DNA of 64,000 nt. It comes from Methanothrix sp. Its GTDB lineage: Archaea > Halobacteriota > Methanosarcinia > Methanotrichales > Methanotrichaceae. The stretch is taken from NCBI GenBank assembly GCA_026394555.1, contig JAPKXZ010000051.1, forward strand, positions 59,096-123,095, in the 5' to 3' direction. Positions 26,811-36,114 of the stretch are shown in pieces. A program made the translations under genes and the position numbers. How positions within the stretch are numbered: the first letter of the stretch is position 1; each line of letters opens with the position of its first letter. Below the pieces are notes generated by a model that was given only the letters and a program-made list of their open reading frames with translations, did no database searches and was not told the DNA's origin.

Positions 26811-28397
26811 ATGAATCTTACTCTCCTTTATATTATTATTCTGATCTACCTTCTTGCCACCCTCTATCTGGGTTACAGAGGCTGGAAATCAACCAAGGAC
26901 TCAGAGGGCTACCTGGTGGCAGGTAGAACGACCCACCCCTACATCATGGCCATGAGCTACGGGGCTACCTTCATCAGCACCTCGGCCATCGTCGGCTTCG
27001 GCGGCTCAGCCGGCCTCTTCGGCATGGGCCTGCTGTGGCTGACGTTGCTCAACATATTCGTGGGCATCTTTTTGGCCTTCATTGTTTATGGCAAGCGCAC
27101 CCGGAAGATAGGCCACAACCTCAATGCCATGACCTTTCCCGAGCTATTGGGGAAGAGATTCGACAGCAAATTCATCCAGTATTTCAGCGGTCTTGTCATC
27201 TTCTTCGGCATGCCGCTTTACGCCTCGGTGGTTCTGATCGGTGCTGCGCGCTTCATGGAGACGACTTTAGCCATCGACTTTAAAGTGGCACTGCTTATTT
27301 ACTCCCTCATAATCACCGCTTATGTGTTCTGGGGTGGCATACGCGGTGTCATGTATACCGACGCCATGCAGGGAACCATTATGTTCGTGGGCATGCTCTT
27401 TCTTCTGATTATGACCTACCACAATCTGGGTGGAATTACCGCCGCCCACCAGGCGCTAACCGATATGGCTCATCTGGTTCCGGCAAAGCTCGCCGCCATG
27501 GGCCACACGGGATGGACATCTATGCCCGCCTTCGGCAGCACCTGGTGGTGGACACTGGTATCAACCATTGTCATGGGCGTGGGCATTGGAGTCTTAGCCA
27601 TGCCGCAGCTTGTCGTGCGGTTCATGACGGTAAAATCCAACCGGGAGCTCAATCGGGGCGTTCTCATCGGCGGCATCTTCATATTAGCCATGACGGGCGT
27701 GGCCTTCGTGGTAGGATCTCTTTCTAATGTCTTCTTCTATCAGAACATGGGAAATATATCCGTAAACATAGCCAAAGGCAATGCAGACAGCATAATTCCC
27801 CTATACATCAATGCTGCAACTCCGGAGTGGTTCGTCTACCTATTCATGCTCACCCTTCTGGCCGCAGCCATGTCTACATCCAGCTCCCAGTTTCATGCTC
27901 AAGGGAGCGCGATTGGCAGGGATATCTATGAGACATTGACTAATAAAAAAGGCGGCGAATCGATACTGATTACGAGGGCAGGAATAGTAATAGCCGTCAT
28001 AATTGCCGTCACTCTGGGCGTAATTCTTCCCGACAACATAATCGCTCGCGGCACGGCTATTTTCTTCGGCCTGTGTGCAGCTGCCTTTTTGCCCATGTAC
28101 ACCAGCGCACTCTACTGGAAGGGAGCTACCAAAGCCGGAGCCATTGCAGGCCTCGTCACCGGCACGTTTGTGACCCTCTTTTGGTATCTGTTCATCCATA
28201 AAGCCGAGGCTGTGCCTCTGGGGATATGCAAGATGCTCCTGGGCAGGGACGTCCTGATCGCTCAGATGCCCTGGCCGGTGGTAGACCCGATATTAGTGGC
28301 CCTACCGCTGGCGATACTGGCAACAGTGGCTGTAAGCCTGATGACAAAGAGACCGAGCGATAGACATCTGGAGGAATGCTTCAAAGGAATTAAATAA
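26811..28397 (+). CDS. Sodium:solute symporter (SSS family)
   Basis: A 528-residue transporter with ~13 hydrophobic segments. Early signature DSEGYLVAGRTTHPYIMAMSYGATFISTSAIVGFGG is the SSS start, with the Na-site helix, and the middle segment GVGIGVLAMPQLVVRFM matches the family G.......PQ...R.. pattern. Later, LAAAMSTSSSQFHAQGSAIGRDIYE is the classical Na2-site S-S/T helix followed by the G..RDIY motif. The substrate is not decided; acetate, pyruvate, proline and pantothenate transporters all belong here. In an aceticlastic methanogen an organic-acid substrate would be attractive, but that is inference. It is translated with the small accessory protein just upstream. A long T-run follows at 28401. 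Confidence 0.88.
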   Translation: MNLTLLYIIILIYLLATLYLGYRGWKSTKDSEGYLVAGRTTHPYIMAMSYGATFISTSAIVGFGGSAGLFGMGLLWLTLLNIFVGIFLAFIVYGKRTRKIGHNLNAMTFPELLGKRFDSKFIQYFSGLVIFFGMPLYASVVLIGAARFMETTLAIDFKVALLIYSLIITAYVFWGGIRGVMYTDAMQGTIMFVGMLFLLIMTYHNLGGITAAHQALTDMAHLVPAKLAAMGHTGWTSMPAFGSTWWWTLVSTIVMGVGIGVLAMPQLVVRFMTVKSNRELNRGVLIGGIFILAMTGVAFVVGSLSNVFFYQNMGNISVNIAKGNADSIIPLYINAATPEWFVYLFMLTLLAAAMSTSSSQFHAQGSAIGRDIYETLTNKKGGESILITRAGIVIAVIIAVTLGVILPDNIIARGTAIFFGLCAAAFLPMYTSALYWKGATKAGAIAGLVTGTFVTLFWYLFIHKAEAVPLGICKMLLGRDVLIAQMPWPVVDPILVALPLAILATVAVSLMTKRPSDRHLEECFKGIK

Positions 28398-28548
28398 TCC
28401 TTTTTTTGCAATCGTTCCTTTTTTATTTTTATTCTTGTCCGGCATAGATTGTCAAGATTCTCCATCATCGAAAATGTTATAACTATAAACCGATCTCTAA
28501 TCAAACCATAAGACAGAAACCGGTTGATCCAATCGTTGGAGGGAGATT

Positions 28549-31500
28549 ATGGATTATTATAATTATAAACAAGGGACCTTACGAAAGGGTCTATTCATTC
28601 TCATTCTGCTCGTGAATTGTGCCGGGGCCGCGACCCTGAACGTCCCGGGCGACCACCTCACCATCCAGGCCGCCATCAACGCCGCCTCCTCTGGCGACAC
28701 CATCCTGGTGCAGAGCGGCACCTATTATGAACACGTCTTCGTGAACAAGCAGCTCACTCTGCGGGGCGTCGGCTCGCCGGTGGTGGACGGCAGCGGATCG
28801 GGGCACGTCATCACCCTGAATGCAGGCAGCTGCATCCTGCAGGGATTTGTGATCAGGAATGCGGGGGGCGGCAGCAATACGGGGATCCGAGTAAATTCAA
28901 TCGGCAACATCATCTCGGGCAACACCGCCACTGGCAACTATTACGGCATCGGCCTCTATTACTCCAGCGGCAACAACATCTCGGGCAACACCGCTACAGG
29001 AAACATCTACGACATAGACCTCTATTATTCCAGCGGCAACACCATCTACCTCAACACCCTCCGCTCTGGCTTGTCCAACGGGGCCAACACCTGGAACTCG
29101 CCCACAAAGATCGTGTACGCAGGCGCCACAACTTACGTCGGTAACCGCTGGTCCCGCTACACTGGCTGGGACTGTGACGGCGATGGCATCGGCGATACGC
29201 CCTACAACATCCCACCCGGATCGGAGAGGGACAACTACCCTCTAACAACCAACTCAGGACCGAGAACCCTCACGGTCTGCAGCACGGGCTGCAACTACAC
29301 CAGCATCCAGGCGGCCATCAATGCCGCCTGTCCTGGCGACACCATCGTGGTCCTGAGCGGGACATATCACGAAAACGTTGTGGTGAATAAAACCCTCACT
29401 CTGCAGGGCGTGGACACCGGCTCCGGTATGCCGGTGGTGGACGCGGGCGGCTCCGGGGACGCCATCAGCCTCACCGCCAACGGCTGCACCCTGCAGGGGT
29501 TTGAGGCCAGGAATTCACAGTACTCCAAGTCGGGGATCGACGTAACTTCAAGCGGCAACACCATCTCGGGCAACACCGCCACAGGCAATTTTTATGGCAT
29601 CGATGTCTTGGGCGGCAACAACTACATCTCGGGCAACACCGCCACAGGCAATTATGTTGGCATAGTTGTCTTTGGCGGCAACAACTACATCTCGGGCAAC
29701 ACCGCCACAGGCAGTCAAAATGGCATCATTGTCGTGGGCGACAACAACAACATCTCGGGCAACACAGCCACAGGAAACAGCGGTGCTGGCATCATGCTCA
29801 CAGGAAGCAGCGGCAACACCATCTCTGACAACACCGCCGCAGGCAATGCGGCCGGCATCGAACTCTATCCCGACAGCGGCAACAACAACATCTCTGGCAA
29901 CACCGTCACGAGCGATGATATCGGCATCTATGTCTATCGCGGCTACAACAACAACATCTCGGGCAACACCGTCACAGGCAACCGAACGGGCATCCGCCTC
30001 GAAATTGCCAGCGGCAACACCATCTACCTCAACACCTTCAACTCTGGCTGGTCCAGAGGGGGGGCCAACACCTGGAACTCGCCCACAAAGATCCAGTACG
30101 GAGGCACCACAACTTACGTCGGGAACCGCTGGTCCGACTACAGTGGCTGGGACTGCGATGGCGACGGCATCGGCGATACGCCCTACCTGATCGGAGGCGG
30201 TTCTGACAAAGACCTGTATCCCATCGGCGGCAAGCAGTGCGCCAGCGGACTGGAGGTGGAAAAGCTCGCCAATAGATCTGAGGCCGAGGTCGGTGACTGG
30301 ATCAGCTACACCATCCATGTGAACAACACCGGCAACGTCAGCCTCACCGGCGTTCGGGCCGAAGATAACCTGACCTCGGCCGGCTGGACGGTGGGAGATC
30401 TCGCGCCCGGCCAGAACTACACCAGCACCACCAGGTACCAGGTAAAGTTATCCGACCTGCCCGGCCCACTGACCAACAAGCTTTGGGCCAACGGAACCGA
30501 CCCCTGCGGCTTCGAGGTCAACAATTCGTCCCTCGAGACTGTGGACATCAGTTATCTCCCGCAGATCATAGTGAACAAGACAGCTAACCTCACCGGTGGC
30601 GCGCAGTCCACCGTTCTCTGCTTCAACATCGAGGTCAACAACACCGGAAACGCCGATTTCGACTCGGTCGATGTCGAAGACCTTCTGCCCGTGGGGCTTG
30701 ATTACCTCTCCGACGACTCGGGGCTGACCCCTGCGAGGGCAGGCAACAGGTACACCTGGGACCTGGGCAGGCTGAACTGCAGCGATTCCTTCAGCTTCAA
30801 CCTCACCGCTCGCATCAATGGCGACAGGTTCGGAGATCTGGTCAACGTGGTCAACGCCACCGGCGATACCGGCTACGGCGATCCTGTCAACTCCAGTGCC
30901 ACGGCAAGCGTTCTGGCAAGACAAGCCAAGATGCTGGTCACAAAATCCGCCGATCCCGCATCCGGCTCGATGGGAACTCCAATCAACTTCACATTGATCG
31001 TGACCAACAACGGTACGGCCACGCTCTCGCAGGTCTTCGTGAGCGACCTTATGCCCGCGGGCCTGAAGTACGACTCTTCCAACGGAGGGACGAACAACGG
31101 CCAGCACGTCAACTGGACGAACGTCGGACCACTGGCAGCGGGCGCAGCTCACGTTCTATGGGTTAAGGCCGCAATCGACGGTTCAGCCTACGGGGCGCTC
31201 ACCAACCAGGTGAACGTCACCGGTACACCCGAGCACGGCGATCCTGTCAAGTCCAACGCAACTGCAAGCGTGCTGGCAAGACAAGCCCGCATCCTTGTCA
31301 CTAATACCGCCGATCCCACATCCGGCTCGAAGGGAACTCCGATAAACTTCACGCTGACAGTGACCAACAACGGCACCGCCCCGCTCTCGCAGGTCTTCGT
31401 GAGCGACCTTCTGCCGGACGGACTGACCTATGACTCGTCTGACGGCGGGATGAAGAGCGGCCGCTTCATCAATTGGACGAACGTCGGCCCGCTCGCGCCC

Positions 31501-34215
31501 GCCGCATCCCGCGCCCTCTGGCTCAAGGCTACAATCGACGGTTCGGCCTACGGGACGCTCACCAACCAGGTGAATGTCACAGGCACTCCTGAGCACGGCG
31601 CTGATGTCCGGTCCAGTGCCACGGCAAACGTGCAATCGAGCAACATCTGCTTATCCGGGCATAAGTTCCTGGCCAGCACCGGCGCAGGTCTGGCAGGCTG
31701 GAACATCACTGCCACAGACAGCACGGGCAACGCCACTAATGCCACAACTGATTCCGCAGGCTACTGGGAGATCTGCAATATTTCGGTGGGCTCCTACACC
31801 GTCTCTGAGCAGCTCAGAGATGGCTGGACCCAGGTCTCGCCCAAAGGCAGTTTCAATGTAGTTTTAGAAAACGAGAGCATTTCGCACCTGGACTTCTCCA
31901 ATGATCTCGCCTGCAACCTCACTCTGACCAAGACGGCAAACGTGCCGGTTGCTCACCGGGGTGAAGAGATCACCTACACCATCGACCTCTCCAATCCCTG
32001 CGGTTGGGGCAGCTACACCAACGTCACCCTCTGGGATATTCTCCCCCAGGCGGTCGAGCTGGTTTCCGTCTCCCCAACGCCATCATCGTCTTCGTCCTCC
32101 AACCTGACCTGGGACGTCGGCACTCTTGGCCCTGGCCAGAATTTCCCGGCAACGATCGTGGTGCGCGTCCCGATAGTCGATATCAACTACGACATGTCCC
32201 AGGCGGTGCGGGGAACGGGATTCGTCAATGTCCATAACGACTATGACACCCACCAGGGCCCCGAATCGGTAACCAACTGCGCCTACGCCAAAGCCGACCT
32301 TGTCGAGACCTTATCCAGCTGCGCCTCCACCCGCATAGTCGATCCGGGAACACAGCTGCAAAGCCGCGAGTCCGGCAGCGGCTCCTATGAGAGCGAAGAG
32401 CTGACGCGAATGCGTACGGAGAACAAGTCCATCCGCTCGATTTCCAACCTCTCCGCGTCCCATCGGCCCACCACATTCACCCTGCCCCAGAACCGGTCCA
32501 TAGACTATGGCACAAAATGGACAGAGAAGTCCAGGGGCATCAACACCATAACCGGCGCCAACATCAACGAGGAGTACACATCCGCCAACAAGATCGAAAA
32601 GGATCGGTCCATAGAGCTGGACCGTAACGGCTCGACCATGAAGACCGAAGTCGAGTTCGAGGGCACCGGGCATATCGGCGTCCTCAAGAAGGAGAGCCCC
32701 GACGCTCACCCCAAGGTCAAGCCGATCTTTGAGTCTTCTGAGGACTTTGTGGGCAGCTTCAAAGCGACAGAGATGGTGGACGAGTACGGCAGCAGCGTCC
32801 AGTCCAACAAGTCCATGACCGGCTACGGCTATGTTGCTGTTGACAAGAGGGTGCGTGACAGCCAGAGGACTTACGAATCAGGAACGGGCTCCTACAAGAT
32901 CGATGAGATCATCGACACGCCTACCAACTACATAGCCAAGGACATCAGCCTGGTGCACGGGCCGACCAACTACAGCTACACGCCACGGTTCAACGTCAGC
33001 CAGGACATGAAATGGAGCGAAGGCATGTGGTCGAGGAGCGGCTACCTGGCTGGCGGCGATATATTCAAGGATAGCAGCAACTGCGGCCTTCCAGTCGCAA
33101 AAGTTGACAACAACTCACCTCCAGCTTCCTACATCAGCGAGAGATATTCCTCATTGGACTATCTCAAGAAGGATAGCGTTGCCCTGGGCCTCAATGAGAT
33201 GAAGACCAATGCCAGCTTCAGCGGCCAGGCAGACTTCAGAGTGAAGGCAGTAGGAGACAACCGCAGCGACCGAGTCGATAATGAGGAACGCTACGTAGGC
33301 CAGTACAACATCGCCAGGAAGGTTCTCCTAACGGGTGTCTCCAAGTACGACCGGCCTCATTTAACTGTGAAGAAAGAAGGCAGCATGACTACCAGGTGGT
33401 TCAATAAAACCAATGCCCAGGTTGCCAAGTACGTCATAACCATAACCAATGACGGCAACGTGGCTCTGGCTCCCATAAATGTCCGGGACATCTTCCCAAC
33501 GGGCACGGAGTACATAGGCTCGTCCATCCGGCCTGCCAGCCTCTCCAAGACCGATGCGAACTGGACTCTGGTTCATATCGGTATAGGAAACACCATTGAG
33601 ATAGAGCTGGAGTTGAATGTAACCGATTACGCGCCTGGCAACATTGTCAACCGCGTCATGGTTTGCGGCATGAATGGAGACGCCTGCGTATCAGGAGCGG
33701 CTTATGCGGCATTAGAATCCGCCGAGCTGCCCTGCTGCCTGCCCGAGGTTAGGCTGGACAAGAGGGCAGTGCTGGATGCCACCGATCCCACGCTGGTCCA
33801 TTTCACCATCGAAGTAAGCAATAATGCGGACAGCATCGTGGCCGCTACACTCACGGACATGCTGCCAGCCGGCCTGACTTTCCTGAACGCCTCAACCGAG
33901 CCGAGTCGCCAGGAGGGCCAGTTCCTGCAATGGATTGTTCCCGACCTGCAGCCAGGCGGCGCGGCAACTATCCAATATCTGGCCAGGGCAACCATGGATG
34001 GCAGTTATGTCAACTCTGTGCATCTGGATGCAACTGCCGTGGATGGAACCGGTTCTGACACTGCCGATGCCGCGGCCAGAGTTGAGGTGTGGAGCAGCGG
34101 GGTGGCGCCCAGGACCACCAGGTACGGAGGCTGGCAGACTCCCAACTGGAACATGACCTCGCCGGACGAGGGAATCACCATACAACTCTCGCCGGACGAG
34201 GATCTGGCGGAGTAG
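28549..34215 (+). CDS. Giant surface protein: beta-helix (NosD-type) modules, DUF11 repeats
   Basis: An 1888-residue exported protein; the signal peptide ends near 27 (LILLVNCAGA). Residues ~28-235 and ~239-560 are two right-handed beta-helix modules, each opening with TIQAAINAA..GDTI.V.SGTY.E.V.VNK.LTL and running through many ISGNTATGN turns to a shared GNRWS.Y.GWDCDGDGIGDTPY cap. From ~565 come DUF11-type modules (starting near 565, 670, 793, 913, 1122, 1603 and 1733), one SdrD-like insert (~1034-1115), and an unusual 350-residue segment (~1250-1600) with YESGTGSY-type motifs. There is no C-terminal anchor. Probably an S-layer- or sheath-associated structural or glycan-binding protein; the function is inferred from architecture only. 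Confidence 0.8.
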   Translation: MDYYNYKQGTLRKGLFILILLVNCAGAATLNVPGDHLTIQAAINAASSGDTILVQSGTYYEHVFVNKQLTLRGVGSPVVDGSGSGHVITLNAGSCILQGFVIRNAGGGSNTGIRVNSIGNIISGNTATGNYYGIGLYYSSGNNISGNTATGNIYDIDLYYSSGNTIYLNTLRSGLSNGANTWNSPTKIVYAGATTYVGNRWSRYTGWDCDGDGIGDTPYNIPPGSERDNYPLTTNSGPRTLTVCSTGCNYTSIQAAINAACPGDTIVVLSGTYHENVVVNKTLTLQGVDTGSGMPVVDAGGSGDAISLTANGCTLQGFEARNSQYSKSGIDVTSSGNTISGNTATGNFYGIDVLGGNNYISGNTATGNYVGIVVFGGNNYISGNTATGSQNGIIVVGDNNNISGNTATGNSGAGIMLTGSSGNTISDNTAAGNAAGIELYPDSGNNNISGNTVTSDDIGIYVYRGYNNNISGNTVTGNRTGIRLEIASGNTIYLNTFNSGWSRGGANTWNSPTKIQYGGTTTYVGNRWSDYSGWDCDGDGIGDTPYLIGGGSDKDLYPIGGKQCASGLEVEKLANRSEAEVGDWISYTIHVNNTGNVSLTGVRAEDNLTSAGWTVGDLAPGQNYTSTTRYQVKLSDLPGPLTNKLWANGTDPCGFEVNNSSLETVDISYLPQIIVNKTANLTGGAQSTVLCFNIEVNNTGNADFDSVDVEDLLPVGLDYLSDDSGLTPARAGNRYTWDLGRLNCSDSFSFNLTARINGDRFGDLVNVVNATGDTGYGDPVNSSATASVLARQAKMLVTKSADPASGSMGTPINFTLIVTNNGTATLSQVFVSDLMPAGLKYDSSNGGTNNGQHVNWTNVGPLAAGAAHVLWVKAAIDGSAYGALTNQVNVTGTPEHGDPVKSNATASVLARQARILVTNTADPTSGSKGTPINFTLTVTNNGTAPLSQVFVSDLLPDGLTYDSSDGGMKSGRFINWTNVGPLAPAASRALWLKATIDGSAYGTLTNQVNVTGTPEHGADVRSSATANVQSSNICLSGHKFLASTGAGLAGWNITATDSTGNATNATTDSAGYWEICNISVGSYTVSEQLRDGWTQVSPKGSFNVVLENESISHLDFSNDLACNLTLTKTANVPVAHRGEEITYTIDLSNPCGWGSYTNVTLWDILPQAVELVSVSPTPSSSSSSNLTWDVGTLGPGQNFPATIVVRVPIVDINYDMSQAVRGTGFVNVHNDYDTHQGPESVTNCAYAKADLVETLSSCASTRIVDPGTQLQSRESGSGSYESEELTRMRTENKSIRSISNLSASHRPTTFTLPQNRSIDYGTKWTEKSRGINTITGANINEEYTSANKIEKDRSIELDRNGSTMKTEVEFEGTGHIGVLKKESPDAHPKVKPIFESSEDFVGSFKATEMVDEYGSSVQSNKSMTGYGYVAVDKRVRDSQRTYESGTGSYKIDEIIDTPTNYIAKDISLVHGPTNYSYTPRFNVSQDMKWSEGMWSRSGYLAGGDIFKDSSNCGLPVAKVDNNSPPASYISERYSSLDYLKKDSVALGLNEMKTNASFSGQADFRVKAVGDNRSDRVDNEERYVGQYNIARKVLLTGVSKYDRPHLTVKKEGSMTTRWFNKTNAQVAKYVITITNDGNVALAPINVRDIFPTGTEYIGSSIRPASLSKTDANWTLVHIGIGNTIEIELELNVTDYAPGNIVNRVMVCGMNGDACVSGAAYAALESAELPCCLPEVRLDKRAVLDATDPTLVHFTIEVSNNADSIVAATLTDMLPAGLTFLNASTEPSRQEGQFLQWIVPDLQPGGAATIQYLARATMDGSYVNSVHLDATAVDGTGSDTADAAARVEVWSSGVAPRTTRYGGWQTPNWNMTSPDEGITIQLSPDEDLAE
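28900..30020 (+). repeat. Coding repeats of the beta-helix (ISGNTATGN units)
   Basis: Units of ~60-70 bases built on AACATCTCGGGCAACACCGCCACAGGCAA occur about a dozen times in two blocks (28,900-29,040 and 29,545-30,010), separated by the shared DGDGIGDTPY cap and the second beta-helix start. The near-identity at DNA level suggests recent expansion by slippage or unequal recombination. Confidence 0.7.
30925..31640 (+). repeat. Tandem near-identical DUF11 modules
   Basis: Two consecutive ~360-base units, starting at ~30925 (MLVTKSADPASGSMGTPINF) and ~31285 (ILVTNTADPTSGSKGTPINF), share long identical stretches such as CGCTCTCGCAGGTCTTCGTG (GAGCGACCTT follows) and ACCAACCAGGTGAA. They are a recent internal duplication. 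Confidence 0.7.
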
Positions 34216-34221
34216 GCAGGA

Positions 34222-34258
34222 GGGAAACAGCTTCTGCACCTCACGTTTCCCTTTTTTT
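34222..34258 (+). terminator. Hairpin and oligo-T after the giant surface protein
   Basis: GGGAAAC (34222-34228) pairs with GTTTCCC (34245-34251), directly followed by seven T. It ends the surface-protein transcript six bases after its stop codon. Confidence 0.65.
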
Positions 34259-34364
34259 GATTTAGAGTCTGGGGTCGAGTAATGAATAGCTCTCTTTCTT
34301 CCTCATACAATAGAAAAGCTAAAAGCTTATGCCATATTGCAGATGTCCTGGAGATGACACAAGA

Positions 34365-34781
34365 ATGAAGTTGATCGCGGCAATAGCCGTTTTAATTATG
34401 CTCATAATAGCCGTTACTTTCGCTCTCGGGGATATGACCGACTATCAGAGAGGAGTGGCCAATGGGCTGAAGATCGGACTGTTCATGGGCGAATATCATG
34501 GAAAAGGCCAGTACGTAATGGAATCTGCAGGACAGTTTAATACCTATCTGGAAAACTATAATAAGTTCATTTGGGCGTCTTTTGCCAACAACCAGAGCTT
34601 GATTAATGAGTTCATGCTCTCACCCATTGCTGTTGCGCGACGATCTTCAAGCACTGGAGTATTGAGACCGGATGCAAGCGGTAGAGTTCTTGGCTATCCG
34701 GCCGATTCTTACTTCACATGGATTGGGGCGGTTCCAGGAACGACACCCCTAAATCCAGGAGATGCGCTCCCCGGTGTGTAG
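34365..34781 (+). CDS. Secreted or membrane-anchored small protein, unknown
   Basis: 138 residues from ATG 34365; the ORF track starts at 34329, but the extra 12 residues contain cysteines ahead of a clear signal/anchor (MKLIAAIAVLIMLIIAVTFALG), so the later start is preferred. The remaining ~115 residues are polar: GVANGLKIGLFMGEYHGKGQYVMESAGQF suggests a small folded domain, and the end is Pro/Gly-rich (GTTPLNPGDALPGV). There are no known motifs. The following PerM-like gene starts within two bases, so they may be co-transcribed. Confidence 0.6.
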   Translation: MKLIAAIAVLIMLIIAVTFALGDMTDYQRGVANGLKIGLFMGEYHGKGQYVMESAGQFNTYLENYNKFIWASFANNQSLINEFMLSPIAVARRSSSTGVLRPDASGRVLGYPADSYFTWIGAVPGTTPLNPGDALPGV

Positions 34782-34782
34782 A

Positions 34783-35820
34783 ATGCAACTTGATCTGCCA
34801 ATACGTCTGGGCAAGAAAAATTGGCTGATAGTCTTCACATTAGCCCTTGCCATCCTGCTTTGTTACTACATCTGGCCGCTTCTCGACGGCCTGGTCCTGG
34901 GCCTCGTCTTCTCCTACGTGGGCCGACCGGTGCGTGATCTATTCGGAAAAAACCGGCGCATCGGTTCCTTGGCCGCCATCATCTGCATTGTCGTTCCGCT
35001 CTCTGCGATCTTTGCCTCGGGAGTTATCGAGACTTCAAACCAGATCAGGTGGCTGGAGAGCCACGAAAGGGAGATCGTCACCCTCATCTTTGAATTTGTC
35101 TCCCGGGTCCATATTCCGCAAGCGATATTCGATGAAATCTCGCGGGGCATGGCCAACCTGATGGGAATGGGCATCAATCTCTTAGCCAGCCTGCCCGTCT
35201 TCAGCCTGGGCTCAACCATAACCCTTGGCATTGTCAATTTCTTGATCGCATTTTGCGTCTGCTACTTTTTATTGCTTGATGCAGATCGAATCTCAGAAGC
35301 CGTAAGGGAGCTTTTCCATCTGGAAAACGACAGCTTTGAGTTGCGCTGCCTGGCCAGAATAGATAGCATTCTTTGCGGAGTTTACATGGGCAGCATCTAC
35401 ACCGCCATAGCGGGCGGGATTACCTCTGTGGCCATCTTTTACATATTTGCCGTTCCCCGGCCCTTTGCCATGGCCAGCATCGTCTTCTTGGCCGGTATGG
35501 TGCCTTTTCTCACCTGGCTGGTCTTCATACCCACGGCTGTAGGCAGGTACATTGAGATGGGGCCCATGGATGCCGCTCTCTTCTTCCTGGCCGCCTCGAT
35601 TCTGGTTCATATCGCGGAGCTGGTCATCCGGCCTTACATCGTCTACACCAAGTCCTCGCTGCATCCGCTACTGGTGCTGCTTGCCTTTCTGGGTGGAGGC
35701 CTTGTCGCCGGAATCTCCGGCTTCTTCTTGGCTCCGGCAATGGTTGGCGTGGTGACCGGTATCTTTCGGGTGATGAGGGAAGATCGGGCGAAAAGGAACA
35801 CGGAAATGCAAAATCCTTAG
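34783..35820 (+). CDS. AI-2E family (PerM/UPF0118) membrane protein
   Basis: A 345-residue membrane protein using ATG 34783, one base after the previous stop; the in-frame ATG 34762 would overlap that gene. Pattern: two to three N-terminal helices (FTLALAILLCYYIWPLLDGLVLGLVFSYVGRPV), a long soluble middle section (~75-130), then about five helices including GSIYTAIAGGITSVAIFYIFAVPRP and FLAGMVPFLTWLVFIPTAVG, a family-typical G..P..(G)....P loop. Family members export small molecules or ions (AI-2, Na+/H+), but archaeal ones are mostly uncharacterised; no substrate is implied here. Confidence 0.8.
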   Translation: MQLDLPIRLGKKNWLIVFTLALAILLCYYIWPLLDGLVLGLVFSYVGRPVRDLFGKNRRIGSLAAIICIVVPLSAIFASGVIETSNQIRWLESHEREIVTLIFEFVSRVHIPQAIFDEISRGMANLMGMGINLLASLPVFSLGSTITLGIVNFLIAFCVCYFLLLDADRISEAVRELFHLENDSFELRCLARIDSILCGVYMGSIYTAIAGGITSVAIFYIFAVPRPFAMASIVFLAGMVPFLTWLVFIPTAVGRYIEMGPMDAALFFLAASILVHIAELVIRPYIVYTKSSLHPLLVLLAFLGGGLVAGISGFFLAPAMVGVVTGIFRVMREDRAKRNTEMQNP

Positions 35821-35824
35821 GACG

Positions 35825-36022
35825 GCCAGCATAAATGGCGAGAACCTGTCTATTCAAGGCAACCTCAGTGAGTTTAGTGACGGCGGCGTGGATACCATCG
35901 GGTACGAGCTGCAGAATATGGCAGCAAGCGCAAAAAAGATAGTCGATGAGTATCCGGATAGGTTCCATCAATTGGATTTTAAGCTGTTCGATTTTTCGGG
36001 CAACAAAATCACATTCGCTTGA
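35825..36022 (+). pseudogene. Possible C-terminal gene remnant
   Basis: In one frame the spacer after the PerM-like gene reads as credible protein, SINGENLSIQGNLSEFSDGG followed by a helical segment with KIVDEYPDRF, stopping at 36022, but has no good start codon and abuts the PerM-like stop. It could be the tail of a lost gene. The minus-strand ORF 35624-36070 over the same DNA has less protein-like composition and is probably a shadow. Either way no intact gene lies between 35821 and 36114. Confidence 0.25.
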
Positions 36023-36114
36023 AAAATCCACATTTTCAACAAAGCTTTTTTTAATGTCAATCAGGGCCAATTAGGAGCAATCCTTATACCTTGCCTATGT
36101 CAACATAATTTTGA

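Noticed and set aside
28915-30000. Regular ~60-base repeats as a CRISPR array
   Set aside because: The repeats are in frame, code for beta-helix turns, and the intervening sequences are not unique spacers.
35624-36070. 148-codon minus-strand ORF over the end of the PerM-like gene
   Set aside because: Overlaps a well-supported membrane protein and has Pro/Arg-rich shadow composition in that part.
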